Origin: Phycomyces blakesleeanus NRRL 1555(-)
Taxonomy: Eukaryota > Mucoromycota > Mucoromycetes > Mucorales > Phycomycetaceae
DNA length: 64,000 nt
NCBI RefSeq assembly: GCF_001638985.1
Contig: NW_017265144.1
Span: forward strand, 496,001 to 560,000
Direction: 5' to 3'
This document shows, piece after piece, positions 12,156 through 22,922 of this stretch. Every line of letters starts with the position of its first letter. Position 1 is the stretch's first letter. The translations under genes were made by a program, and so were the position numbers. Below the pieces are notes generated by a model, which was not told where the DNA came from, searched no databases, and saw only the letters and a list, made by a program, of their open reading frames with translations.

Positions 12156-14081
12156 ATGGGATTCTCAGGACTACCATTCGAAATTCTTTTGAAAATTGCC
12201 GATAATCTAAAGAAAAATGAATTGCTGGCTTGTTCTCTGACGTGCAAGGGATGGAGACACCCGTTTCTAATAGTTCTGTGGAAAGATATACATGTTTTTA
12301 ACCCTAAAGGAATGAAAGCATTCATCAACAGTATTAAAGCCTCAAAGAATGTATCCAGCTCACACTCCCTCTTGGCTCACACTTTACGCATACTTCTTGA
12401 TTCCCGTGCTATCAGAAATTTCGATATGGATATTTCTGAAATATTTAAATACATGCAAAACTTAAAGTGGCTGGACCTAGGGGATGTAGACTATAAATCT
12501 ATTTACACCGAAATAACAAAGTCGGAAAAAGTATGGACGTCTCTGGAAAGGTTGACAATGCGATGCCCTATAGCTTCTGAGATACAGCCAGCAAAGAACG
12601 TACTTGAATTTATATATGCATGCAATATGCTTCAAAGATTACAAGTATTTTATCAAGCACAGAGTTATAACACAGAGTTTAGTGTGGATGATTTTGACAA
12701 CATGCACCAAAACTTGCAAAACCTATCGTCTTTCGACCTTAATATATATCTCAGCCCTGATTTTTCGACTACAATGAACAAAATCCGGAGTACAAAACCA
12801 GCTTTTGGCATGACATCCTTATATATAAGCTCGAGAGAATATCGCAAATACGTAGACGAAAGCACATATGTATGTCAGAATAACTGGAATCCTTTGTGGT
12901 TATGCTATTTTGGATACAAATATCCAAACTTACGTTCAATAACGCTGGATGTTGCGGATGCAGGAGATATCCCGATAACTTCGGACCAGAAGCAAGCAGC
13001 CATATCTCTTTTCCGATCCAATCCAAACGCTTTTCGACATCTGGAAGAATTCAAACTTGCGACCGACACCTATTTCGAGTCTTCTGATTTTGTTTTATGG
13101 GATTTGCTTTGTGCGTTAAGACTCCCTCTTAAGCATTTGAAGTTAAATGCGACAAGATTCGGCAAAGTAGATCCTTCGTACCCAATGGATGTTAACAGGA
13201 TTTTACAATACGTTTCCGAAACAATCGAGACACTTTCGCTCAGAGGATTTATATATAACAGAAACTACCAAAATACGACTCTGGAACTATCCTATTATTG
13301 TCCGTTATTGACGAAGCTTTGCATCAGAGGAAAGAACGTGTCTCTTAATCTAGACAATATATTGGAAAAATGTGTGGCCCTCAAAAAACTGAAGTTCGCT
13401 GGAGAAAGATTATTCGTTAATACGATCACGACAAACGAAGAGCCAAAGCAACAACATGGACTACAGAAACTGATGCTATATGATTGTACTATAAAGGCCG
13501 AAGTGTTTCATTACATATCTTCCAGGTGTAGACGTCTGAAGCGTATGACTTTGAGGAATTTGCACATCGAGGGATCTATTTGTGAAGAAACCGGGCGTTT
13601 ATTACTCGACATGCCATATACTTTCTTAGAGGCTCTGTACATCGGGAAGATTAAATACGGTGATGAATACCGACAAAGTGATCTAGGTAGTTTTGGTATG
13701 ACACTCCTGTCTCAGATAAGCAAACCTCTACTATCAAATGGAAATAACAAAAATCAAGAAAAGGAGATAGATTCAAAGTACCCTATAGTAACAAGTCACG
13801 ATATTAAATGGCTGTATACATATGTGTACGCTTGGGTTAATGATGTTCCCGTCACAGACACTATGGAACCTTCGCACAAAGACGTCGATATTGTACTTGA
13901 TTACTTTAAAAACTTTCAGATTAACAAGGCTAACTCACCTTTAAATGATCACAACTTGTATTATGAAGAGGAACCAGAGAGCTGCTGGAAATACGAACTT
14001 TATAAAGGATACGGAGAATTCAGATTTGGCAAGGTTAAAGGTTTTACTTTTATATTGGAAGTAACCGAGGACGAGCTTTAG
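12156..14081 (+). CDS. F-box/LRR-like protein 1 (class I, 641 aa)
   Basis: Intronless. Residues 2-47 are an F-box (LPFEILLKIADNL ... LTCKGW), the part that binds SKP1 in SCF ubiquitin ligases. The rest is a leucine-rich solenoid with irregular LRR-like strands (LKWLDLG, LRSITLD, LTKLCIRG, LKKLKFAG, LQKLMLYDC), presumably the substrate-binding surface. Family hallmarks are WNPLWLCYFGYKYPNLRS near residue 248 and a C-terminal box WKYELYKGYGEFRFG. AATAAAGTAAA follows about 35 nt after the stop and is kept in most paralogues, a likely 3'-end signal. Closest relatives in the window are genes 4 and 5. Start chosen because all class I copies begin MGFS and the CT-rich leader ends there. F-box assignment is confident; substrate unknown. 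Confidence 0.92.
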   Translation: MGFSGLPFEILLKIADNLKKNELLACSLTCKGWRHPFLIVLWKDIHVFNPKGMKAFINSIKASKNVSSSHSLLAHTLRILLDSRAIRNFDMDISEIFKYMQNLKWLDLGDVDYKSIYTEITKSEKVWTSLERLTMRCPIASEIQPAKNVLEFIYACNMLQRLQVFYQAQSYNTEFSVDDFDNMHQNLQNLSSFDLNIYLSPDFSTTMNKIRSTKPAFGMTSLYISSREYRKYVDESTYVCQNNWNPLWLCYFGYKYPNLRSITLDVADAGDIPITSDQKQAAISLFRSNPNAFRHLEEFKLATDTYFESSDFVLWDLLCALRLPLKHLKLNATRFGKVDPSYPMDVNRILQYVSETIETLSLRGFIYNRNYQNTTLELSYYCPLLTKLCIRGKNVSLNLDNILEKCVALKKLKFAGERLFVNTITTNEEPKQQHGLQKLMLYDCTIKAEVFHYISSRCRRLKRMTLRNLHIEGSICEETGRLLLDMPYTFLEALYIGKIKYGDEYRQSDLGSFGMTLLSQISKPLLSNGNNKNQEKEIDSKYPIVTSHDIKWLYTYVYAWVNDVPVTDTMEPSHKDVDIVLDYFKNFQINKANSPLNDHNLYYEEEPESCWKYELYKGYGEFRFGKVKGFTFILEVTEDEL

Positions 14082-14760
14082 GTAATATGCTATAAGAGAC
14101 TATTTTCAAAAGCAAATAAAGTAAAGCAAAAAAAAAAAAAGATACACAAACAATATACTGTGATATTTTATTTTGAGTGTAATAAGGCAAGGAATTAAAG
14201 GTAGACAAGAAAAGCTATAAAACAAAGCAAGAAATCTTAATAGTAAAATGTCTAATTTTGAGCTGTCAAATTATCAATATAATGGGATAACTGCTCTGTC
14301 TTGAACTGTATGTTTAAGCTTGCTAGGACATGACGTAAATTAATGGACTCTTCTTGTGCACTATTCAAATTCACTGTAGCCATTAGCATTCTATTGTAAC
14401 AGAAAAACACACACACACAACTGTAGGTGCACTTAAAAACTTAGCTACTTTCGGTTATCTGCTATCCGCTTTCATTTCTATGAGCTGGTTCTCTTCTTTA
14501 TTTTCTTGTCCTCCTTTCAAAAAAAAAGATTGTGTGTTACAAAAACTAAATGAAAAAGGTCTTGCCTTTTCATAAGATCTATAGTGCAATGATTTGATTA
14601 ATATAAAGAAAAGCTATAGAATCAGCTTAAACTGAATTTAGCTCTTTGATGTCAAATACATTTCTACAGTACCATGTTCTGTTGACAGCACTTGAATACT
14701 AATAATTTTCTTTTATCTTACGTTATTTGTGTACGGAGAACTGACTGCACCTTGTACATC

Positions 14761-14830
14761 TTGATGGTTACATCAATGATTCGAATGTAAACAGATTTGT
14801 AGCTCCCAATATCAGCTCGCCGCAGTATTT
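14761..14830 (+). promoter_or_regulatory. Class II F-box promoter block (gene 2)
   Basis: GATGGTTACATCAATGATTC ... GATTTGTAGCTCCCAATATC, about 190 bp before the ATG. The same block lies 181-188 bp before genes 3, 6 and 7. A second shared element, TTGACACTTATATATA...CAATATATT, sits about 70 bp before the ATG and may be the TATA region. Confidence 0.55.
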
Positions 14831-14951
14831 TTTCTCTCTCTTTATTATAGCTGTCGATTTTGATTTTATTGACACTTATATATATATATATATTTCAATA
14901 TATTTGTTTTTCGTATGTTTCTCTCTTTTTCTCTTTATATAATTATTATTA

Positions 14952-16884
14952 TGGGAGTATCAGAATTACCACTCAAGATTCTTATGAAAATTGCTGATAA
15001 TCTGTCGATACTGGGCAAACACTTTTGTTCTCTGACATGCAAAAGATGGAGACACCCTTTTCAAAAGTGTCTGTTGAGAAACATAGTAATTGGCCCTCAT
15101 GAGGGTGCCCAAGTACTTGTCAGTCTTTTTAAAGCCTCTGGTAAAAATGCTCCCACATTATACGGCCTCAACCTCTGGATTCATAGTCTACAAATACATC
15201 ATTATTTTGATGTGAGAAAAATATCAGATATGCATTTTTCTGACCTATTCGGATACCTGCAAAACTTGAAGCACCTGGACCTTTGGATTTTATCATCTGA
15301 TGATATTTACGGAGAGGTAACAAGAACAGGGGCAGGATGGAAGTCTCTGGAAAGTCTGAAGATACAATACAGTATGCCTGAAAAGAAGTGGTCAGCAAGA
15401 GACATGTTTGAATGTATAAATACATGCAGCATGCTCCAAAAATTGAAAATACACAAGCACGGAGAGGGTTATTATATGGATTTTAGTTTGGATGACTTTG
15501 AAAAAATGCACCAAAGCTTGCAAGAACTATCTTCTATCGAGGGGGACATGTATCTAAATACTGACTTTTCGTCTACATTGGACGCGCTCCGAAATATGAC
15601 ACCAGAGTTTGCTATGACATCCCTAGATATACGCTCGAAAAAGTACGAAATGAATGATGGTGAATTTAGTAGAAATTGGAATGAGTAGAATCCTCTATTG
15701 CTGTACTATTTTGGTCACAAATATCCAAACCTTCGTTTCCTAAAACTAGACGCCACGGACGTATCTGATAATCATACGAATTTGGACAAAGGGCCAAAAA
15801 TCAGATCTCTTTTTCGATCCAACCCAAACGCATTTAAACACCTGGAAACATTCGACTTCACGACCGACAACTATTATGAGTTTTCTGACTTAATTTTATG
15901 GGATTTGCTCTGTCCATTAAAAGTTCCTCTCAAGCATTTGGCATTAAATGCATTAAGAGAAGGCAAAGTAGACGACTCAAATCCAATAGATATCAACAGA
16001 ATCCTACAATCATTTTCTGAAACACTCGAGAGACTTTCCGTTCAAGGATTCGCATATAGCGATAATGTCAAGAATCAGACTCTAGAAATATCCTATTACT
16101 GCCCGTTTTTGAGATATCTTTTTATCGGTGGCAGCGAAGTATATCTTAATGTGGCTGATTTATTGGACAAATGCGTGGGTCTCAAAGAACTAAAAATCCG
16201 TGGCGGGAAGTTGTTCATTAATCCAACCACACCAACCGAGGAGTCAAACCAACACCATGGGCTGGAGATTTTGAAGTTACAGAAATGCTCTGCAACTGCC
16301 GAAGCATTTAGTTACATCTCTTTCAGATGTAGAGGCTTGAAACATATGACTTTGCATACTTTCTGGGTCCCTGGATCTATTTGTGAAGAAACCGGATGTT
16401 TGTTAGTCGACATGCCATATACTTTCTTAAAGACTCTGAACATCGGTCAGGGCCAATACGGCATATCACGCAATGTCTCTTTTGGTACTTCTATTGGTCT
16501 GGTCCTCCTGTCTCGATCAAATGATACCCCATTATCAAATAAAAAAAAACGAAAAAGAAAAAAAAGGAGATGGACTTAGAGTGCCCTATAATGACTAGTC
16601 CCAATATTGATTGGCTCTACACATTCGATTATTATGTCTATCCTGGGACGTATGTCCTAGAAACTAGAAAACTTTCAAGGGAATACGCAGATGTCATACT
16701 TGAATATTATCAAAACTTTCAGTCAAACTCGATAGACCAAATAACAAAAGATAATAGCTCTTACGATGTAGCAAATCCTGAGACTGGCTGGGAATATGAC
16801 CTTTACAGAGGATACGGCGAATTGAGATTTGGTAATATTGAATCCATTTCTGTTATAAGTGAAGAAAATGATGATACATTTTAA
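14952..16884 (+). pseudogene. F-box/LRR-like gene 2, disrupted (class II)
   Basis: Homologous over its whole length to the intact array members, starting MGVSELPLKIL and ending with the family tail (YDLYRGYGELRFG). Two lesions are visible. In the motif that is NNWNPLW in paralogues, TGG has become TAG at 15686-15688, after which the same frame continues. Around 16540-16570, in a run of A residues, the frame shifts, and the C-terminal 104 codons continue in another frame. The protein is therefore not made full length unless the stop is read through and the frame corrected. Otherwise little decayed, so inactivation seems recent. Confidence 0.9.
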
Positions 16885-17276
16885 GGGATCAGCTGTATAC
16901 CAGGCCATTCTCAACAAAATAAAATGGAAAATAAAGTAAAGCCAGACTTACACAATTCAAACAAGCCATAAACCAAGGAACAAAGTCTAAATAATAAAAT
17001 ATCTAATCTTGAGCTGTCGAATTATCAATATGAAAATAATGAAATGACTGGTCCGTCTTGTAATATAAATTTGAATTTGCAACTTCACAATATATTTGTG
17101 CACTCTTTACATTACTTTTGATTGACTGTCATTTCATTCCACTTCTCCAAGTTGGTTTTCCATTTTTTGTCTTTCCTTAAAAAAAAAAAGGGTTATTGTG
17201 TTACAGAAGCCGAATTAACAAGGGGTTAGTTTGTTATATACTCATAGTACAATTCTTTCGGTAAAGACAAGTATAG

Positions 17277-17294
17277 CCCCCCCCCCCCCCCCCC
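17277..17294 (+). repeat. Poly-C tract (18 C)
   Basis: An uninterrupted run of 18 cytosines in a strongly AT-rich intergenic region between F-box genes 2 and 3; length could be affected by sequencing error. Confidence 0.9.
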
Positions 17295-17457
17295 TAACGC
17301 ACGCACAAACACAGCAACAGTTTGAACGGCCTATAGTTATTTGATATTAATATATTCATATATGATCATGTTTTTTTTTCGACAAGATTTGTATACTAAC
17401 AATATTTCTACTTCAAGCTATTCGTGTGTAGGCAGGTGATTGCGAATTGTATTCATT

Positions 17458-17526
17458 TATGGTTACCTCAATGATTTAGATATAACCCGAGTCATAACTC
17501 ATAATATCAGTTTGCCGCAGTATTTT
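17458..17526 (+). promoter_or_regulatory. Class II F-box promoter block (gene 3)
   Basis: TATGGTTACCTCAATGATTT ... ATATCAGTTTGCCGCAGTAT, 188 bp upstream of the ATG, matching the block before genes 2, 6 and 7. Confidence 0.55.
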
Positions 17527-17646
17527 CTTCTTCTTATGACTGTCAATTGCCATTTCATTGCATTGACATTTGTATATTTATTTCAATGTATTCGTTTCAC
17601 ACATCTTTATCTCTTTCTTTCTTTCTTTCTTTATCTAATTATCCTT

Positions 17647-19623
17647 ATGGGGGTGTCAGACCTACCATTCGAAATTCTTACACAGGTTGCTTATAATTTA
17701 CCGGCAAGAGACAAACGCTCTTGTGCTTGTACGTGCAAGAGATGGAAATACCCGTTTCAAATGGCTCTGTGGAGAAACATAAAAGCTCGTGACTATTCCG
17801 ACATCCAAAAGATTATTAACAGTATTAAAGCTTCCCAAAGTATATACCCACTACACAGTCTCTGGGTTCATAGTTTACATATGCATCATTCCTACGGTGA
17901 ATCAAATTTACAAGATATAAATCTTTCTGACCTATTCAGAAACCTGCCAAACTTGAAGCGCCTGGAGCTAGAGGTTGGAAACTGTAAAGATATTTACACA
18001 GAGATCCCAAGATCAGACGAAATATGGAAGTCCTTAGAAAGTCTGAAAATAAAATACAGTGCGATTATATCGAGGGAGCCGCCACAAAACGTCTTGGAAT
18101 TTATAAATGCGTGTACCATGCTCCAGAAATTGGAAATACACAAGCACGGAGAGGGTTATCGCATGGAGTTTAATGTGGATGACTTTAACAGCATGCACCA
18201 AAACTTACGAATCTTATCATCTATCAAAGCTAAACTATGTCTCAGGGCTAACTTTCCGGCTACACTAGACACAATCCCCAACACGACACCGGCGTTTGGC
18301 ATGATATCCCTAGATATAGATTCAAGAATATCCGAAAAGACATTCGGCTATATAGATTCATTTCGGAGTAACTGGAATCCTTTATGGCTGTACTATTTTG
18401 GCTACAAATATCCAAACCTGCGTTCCCTAAAATTGAATGCCACGGATGCATGGGAGAAGTCAATGGATTTGGACAAGCGGCAAAGAATTATCTCTCTCTT
18501 TCAATCCAATACAAACGCATTCAAGCACTTGGAAACATTAGTCTTTACGACCAACGAACATTTCCAGTTTTCCGATTTTATTTTATGGGAATTGCTTTGG
18601 GCATTAAAAGTTCCTCTTAAGCATTTGACGGTAGATACAACATATAATGGCGAAATAGACGGTCCATACCCAATGACTATAGGCAGAATCTTACAATTCG
18701 TCTCTGAGACACTTAAAAGCCTTTCGATTATAGGGCCTATATATAGCGATAATGATAAAAAGCCGACTCTTGAACTATCCCATTACTTTCCGTTTTTAAC
18801 TAATCTTTGCATCAGTGGCAGCAATGTGTCTCTTAATCTAGATGATGTATTGGGCAGATGTGTGACCCTTAAACAGCTGAAAATTTGTGGTGGAAGATTA
18901 TTCATTAATCCAAGCATGACAACCGAGGAGTCAAAACAACAGCAACAACAACAACAACATCATCACCCTCAGCAGCAGTATGGACTACAGACATTGAAGC
19001 TATATGATTGTACTATAAGCGCCAAAGTATTTAATCACCTTTCTTTCAGGTGTAGAAGTTTGAAGCACATGAATTTGAACACCTTGTGCATCCTTGGATC
19101 TGTTTGTGAAAAAACCGGATGTTTGTTACTCGATATGTCACATACTTTTCTAAAGACTCTATACATCGGCCAGATTCGATACAGCAGATCATACGAAGAA
19201 ATGAAGGCAAATGATTATATTAATATGACACTTTTGTCTCAGTTAAATGATGCCCCATTATCAGACGAAGAGAGCGAAAGAAAGAAAAATGAGATGGATT
19301 TAGAATACTCTACTGTAGACTTTGGCAGTATGAATTGGCTCCACACATATGAGTTCGACTCGGATACTGGGGCAAAAGACTATGTCACTGTAAGACTTTC
19401 GGCCGAAGAGGTCGATAGTGTACTTGAATACTTTAAAAACTTTCAGTCGAGCAGAATTAGCTCAACTTTTGATGATAGCAGCTCATGTGATGGACAGGAA
19501 ACACAGATCTACTGGAACCACGATCTTCACAAAGGATACGGCGAATTGAGACTTGGCAATATTGAAGCTGTTCAAGTTATATGTGCACAAAAGGATAATA
19601 GTTTTAGGAAATATGCTGTATGA
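17647..19623 (+). CDS. F-box/LRR-like protein 3 (class II, 658 aa)
   Basis: Intronless. The N-terminal F-box (MGVSDLPFEIL ... CTCKRWKYPFQ) is followed by the family LRR-like solenoid, with WNPLWLYYFGYKYPNLRS and the C-terminal HDLHKGYGELRLG box. I start at 17647 rather than at the upstream in-frame ATG because paralogues align from MGVS and the CT-rich leader lies just before it. A Gln/His-rich insertion (seven Q, three H, P, three Q) near residues 429-444 expands a loop that is only two to six residues long in the paralogues, so this loop is hypervariable. The ancestral TTT-TAG stop is out of frame here, adding six residues (RKYAV end). Substrate receptor of an SCF ligase by family inference. 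Confidence 0.9.
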   Translation: MGVSDLPFEILTQVAYNLPARDKRSCACTCKRWKYPFQMALWRNIKARDYSDIQKIINSIKASQSIYPLHSLWVHSLHMHHSYGESNLQDINLSDLFRNLPNLKRLELEVGNCKDIYTEIPRSDEIWKSLESLKIKYSAIISREPPQNVLEFINACTMLQKLEIHKHGEGYRMEFNVDDFNSMHQNLRILSSIKAKLCLRANFPATLDTIPNTTPAFGMISLDIDSRISEKTFGYIDSFRSNWNPLWLYYFGYKYPNLRSLKLNATDAWEKSMDLDKRQRIISLFQSNTNAFKHLETLVFTTNEHFQFSDFILWELLWALKVPLKHLTVDTTYNGEIDGPYPMTIGRILQFVSETLKSLSIIGPIYSDNDKKPTLELSHYFPFLTNLCISGSNVSLNLDDVLGRCVTLKQLKICGGRLFINPSMTTEESKQQQQQQQHHHPQQQYGLQTLKLYDCTISAKVFNHLSFRCRSLKHMNLNTLCILGSVCEKTGCLLLDMSHTFLKTLYIGQIRYSRSYEEMKANDYINMTLLSQLNDAPLSDEESERKKNEMDLEYSTVDFGSMNWLHTYEFDSDTGAKDYVTVRLSAEEVDSVLEYFKNFQSSRISSTFDDSSSCDGQETQIYWNHDLHKGYGELRLGNIEAVQVICAQKDNSFRKYAV

Positions 19624-19682
19624 TAGTCTCTTTTCAAAATAAAATAAAACACAAATTTACATAAATAATATACTTGGTATGG

Positions 19683-19766
19683 ACAGACTAAAAGTTCAAA
19701 AAAAAGGACAAAACAAGTTTATCCAGAACTTAGTCAATCAGACTAATTTATGGCTGTCCACACCTT
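19683..19766. repeat. Fragment of a dispersed repeat shared with 47468-47585
   Basis: GGACAGACTAAAAGTTC ... CAGACTAATTTATGGCTGTCC matches the left part of the small TIR element at 47468-47826. It abuts the TIR element at 19767, suggesting insertion into, or next to, an older copy. Confidence 0.6.
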
Positions 19767-20471
19767 GGGGTTACTCAGCCAGATTGATCGATCACATTTT
19801 AAATTCAGGCCACAATATTATTGGATTACAACTGCGATAGCGACGATCAAAATTTGATCGATTAACGTACGGTTCTCTGATTGCCTGAATCCTCACTTTT
19901 TTATATGCAATACAATACTGTTTTTATCTTCCTCCTTAATAAATTCTAGAATTTACTGTCAACAAAGTCATATAATAATTTTTTCTCTCCATCCTACATG
20001 TCAAAATATAGAACAAAGCAACAGACAACCGATGCCTTAAAGAAATCGCGTAAAATCAGTGAATTTATCGTGAAAAAAAACACTGGTAGTCTTTATCAGC
20101 AAGTAGAGACGAGCTTATTAAAGATATTTTAGGAGTAATCGAAAGGGAAGTTAATGTAAATTTGGAGCGGATAGCTGCCGTGAAGGAGCTTGAACAAACG
20201 CTTAAAGCCAATAAATGCATACACAAGGTTGGCAATGTATTGTCAGATCTTGAGCCAAAGGAAAAAACACTTGGCTTTTTCGAGAATCTACGTGCATACA
20301 GGTTCAAGGAAGAAATCAGGATGTGCAAAAGCTTATTATATAAATGCTATAAAAACTATGAATTTCGTACGAATTTTGTACTTTTGTCTTTTGGTGTCCT
20401 CAAGTACAAATTGAGATCATTGGCTAAAATTCACACAAGAATTTGATCAATTAATCTGGCTGAGTACCCCC
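19767..20471. mobile_element. DNA transposon relic with 28-bp terminal inverted repeats
   Basis: The left end (19767-19794, GGGGTTACTCAGCCAGATT...) and the reverse complement of the right end (20444-20471, GGGGGTACTCAGCCAGATT...) match at 25 of 28 positions. Inside, two overlapping plus-strand open stretches in different frames (about 19999-20100 and 20084-20445) encode a lysine/glutamate-rich protein fragment (for example KKSRKISEFIVKK, then VLSDLEPKEKTLGFFENLRA), which looks like the N-terminal part of a transposase broken by a frameshift. No catalytic domain is present, so this is a non-autonomous or deleted copy. Target-site duplication not clear. It has replaced part of the spacer between F-box genes 3 and 4. 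Confidence 0.75.
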
Positions 20472-20486
20472 ATTGTATAAAAATAA

Positions 20487-20996
20487 AAAAGACATCTATG
20501 GTTGCAATCGAAAACCTAATTGGTTTTAGTTGACTGTTGCACTACATGAGACTGTTTTTTAAAATCTCAAAATCTCAAAATCTCAAAAGCTTAAAAACAG
20601 CGTAGATTGGACAAGAGTGTTCCCCAGCCAAAATTGAACATTTCGTCCCAAATGTTTGTTTTTGGGATTTTGAGGGTGGCAAGAAATGTTCTTTTTCAAA
20701 TTGTTAGCCAATTATACTCTCTTATTTTTTTATACTAAACTACCTTTATATATTCAGTACAAAAAAGAGGGGAAATATTTGATATATCCGCATGTAATTT
20801 TAGTTATTTTATAAGTCTGTCGTACCAAATTAAATAGATCAATTTTTCAATCTCCCTGTATATTATCAAGGACAGTGTAGCACCAGGCGTTTGAAGAAAA
20901 AATATTCAAAGAAATGAAAGCATAAAGGCTGTTAATAAAAACTTCTTTTTTACTTTTGATTTCTCTCTTTCTCTCTCTCTTTATACAATTATTATT
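20487..20996 (+). repeat. 5' flank of F-box gene 4, copy of 11640-12155
   Basis: Near-identical duplicate of the flank of F-box gene 1, including the class I promoter block (about 20767-20945). Only scattered substitutions and small indels separate the two, implying a recent segmental duplication of flank plus gene. Confidence 0.9.
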
Positions 20997-22922
20997 ATGG
21001 GATTCTCGGAACTACCATTCGAAATTCTTTTGAAGATTGCCGATAATCTAAGGAAAAATGAATTGCTGGCTTGTTCTCTGACGTGCAAGGGATGGAGACA
21101 CCCGTTTCTAATAGTTCTGTGGAAAGATATACATGTTTTTAACCCTAAAAGAATGAAAGCATTCATCAAAAGTACTAAAGCGTCAAAGAATGTATCCAGC
21201 TCACCATCCCACTTTATTCACACTTTAAACATATACCTTAATTTCTATGAGCTCAAAAGTCTCGATATGGATATTTCTGTCATATTTAAATACATGGATA
21301 ACTTAAAGTGCCTGTACCTAGGAGATATAGACTATAAATCTATTTACATTGAGTCAACAAAATCAGAAAAAGTGTGGAAGTCTCTGGAAAGCTTGACAAT
21401 ACGATGCTGTGGAGCTAAAGAGATACAGCCAGCAAATAACATACTCGAATTTATATGCGCATGCAATATGCTTCAGAAATTACAAGTATATGAGCAAGGA
21501 TCGGGTTACCACATAGAGTTTAGTATGGATGACTTTGACAAAATGCACCAAAGCTTGCAAAATCTATCGTCTTTCGACCTTCAAATATATCTCTGCCCTG
21601 ACTTTTCGACTACATTGAACACAATTCCAAGCACAACACCGGCTTTTGGTGTGACATCCTTATATATAAGTTCGAGAGAAGATCGCAAATACATAAACTC
21701 AGAAACAGATTTATGTCAGAATAACTGGAATCCTTTGTGGTTGTGCTATTTTGGATACAAATATCCAAACTTGCGTTCAATAGCGCTGGATGTTGCGGAT
21801 GCACGAGATAACCCGATAAATTCTGACCAGAAGCAAGCAGCTATATCTCTTTTCCGATCCAATCCAAACGCTTTTCGACACCTGGAAGTATTCAAATTTG
21901 CGACCGACACCTATTTTGAGTCTTCGGATTTTATTTTATGGGATTTGCTTTGTGCGTTAAGACTCCCACTTAAGCATTTGAAGTTAGATGCGACAAGATC
22001 TGGCAAAGTAGATCCTTCATACCCAATGGACGTCAACAGGATCTTACAATATGTTTCCGAAACAATTGAAAAACTTTCGCTCACAGGGTTTATATATAAT
22101 GGAGATCACCAAAATACGACCCTGGGGCTATCCTATTATTGTCCGGTCTTGACGGAACTTTGCATCAAAGGAGAAAATGTGTCTCTTGATCTAGACAAGA
22201 TATTGGAAAAATGTGTGGCTCTCAAAAAACTGAAGTTCGCTGGTGAAAGATTATTTGTTGATACGAACACGATATCCGAGGATCCAAAGCAACAACATGG
22301 ACTACAGGAACTGATGTTGTATGATTGTGCTGTAAAGGCCGAAGTATTTCATTACATATCATTCAAGTATAGAAGTCTGAAGAAAATGCTTTTGAAAAAA
22401 GTGTTCATCGAGGGATCTATTTGTTACGCAACCGGGTGTTTATTACTCGACATGCCGTACACTTTCTTAGAATATCTGTACATCAGCGAGATTCAATTCG
22501 GTGAATCATACGAAGATATGGATCTAGAGCTTGATATCGCTCTGACACGCGTGTCTCAAATAAGCGAACCTCAAATGTTTAATGAAAGAAACAAAAAGGA
22601 AGAAACGGAGATAGACTCAATTCAGCCTATAGTTGAAAGCTACGATCTCGAATGGTTCTATACTCATGTGTACAATTTGGCTGATGGGACGTCCCCCGCA
22701 TACAGTGTGGAAATTTCAAAAGAAAACGTCAAAATTATACATGAATACTTTAAAAACTTTCCGTTAAACAGCAGGAACCTAAGTTTATATGAGGATGAAA
22801 TGCATCTTGAAGAGGAACCAGAAAACTGGTGGAAATTCGAACTTTATAAAGGGTATGGCGAATTTAGATTTGGCAAGATTAAACATACTTTTGTATGGGG
22901 AGGATCCGAGGACGAGTTTTAG
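20997..22922 (+). CDS. F-box/LRR-like protein 4 (class I, 641 aa)
   Basis: Intronless and the same length as proteins 1 and 5. F-box at residues 2-47 (LPFEILLKIADNL ... LTCKGWRHPF), then the LRR-like solenoid with WNPLWLCYFGYKYPNLRS and the terminal box KFELYKGYGEFRFG. It shares the promoter and first 60 codons almost exactly with gene 1 but diverges more in the LRR part, so the candidate substrate surface changes faster than the SKP1-binding part. AAATAAAGTAAAG follows the stop. SCF adaptor role inferred from the F-box. Confidence 0.92.
   Translation: MGFSELPFEILLKIADNLRKNELLACSLTCKGWRHPFLIVLWKDIHVFNPKRMKAFIKSTKASKNVSSSPSHFIHTLNIYLNFYELKSLDMDISVIFKYMDNLKCLYLGDIDYKSIYIESTKSEKVWKSLESLTIRCCGAKEIQPANNILEFICACNMLQKLQVYEQGSGYHIEFSMDDFDKMHQSLQNLSSFDLQIYLCPDFSTTLNTIPSTTPAFGVTSLYISSREDRKYINSETDLCQNNWNPLWLCYFGYKYPNLRSIALDVADARDNPINSDQKQAAISLFRSNPNAFRHLEVFKFATDTYFESSDFILWDLLCALRLPLKHLKLDATRSGKVDPSYPMDVNRILQYVSETIEKLSLTGFIYNGDHQNTTLGLSYYCPVLTELCIKGENVSLDLDKILEKCVALKKLKFAGERLFVDTNTISEDPKQQHGLQELMLYDCAVKAEVFHYISFKYRSLKKMLLKKVFIEGSICYATGCLLLDMPYTFLEYLYISEIQFGESYEDMDLELDIALTRVSQISEPQMFNERNKKEETEIDSIQPIVESYDLEWFYTHVYNLADGTSPAYSVEISKENVKIIHEYFKNFPLNSRNLSLYEDEMHLEEEPENWWKFELYKGYGEFRFGKIKHTFVWGGSEDEF

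Noticed and set aside
20065..20328. Minus-strand open frame inside the TIR element
   Set aside because: The plus-strand frames have the more protein-like composition and are antisense to it.
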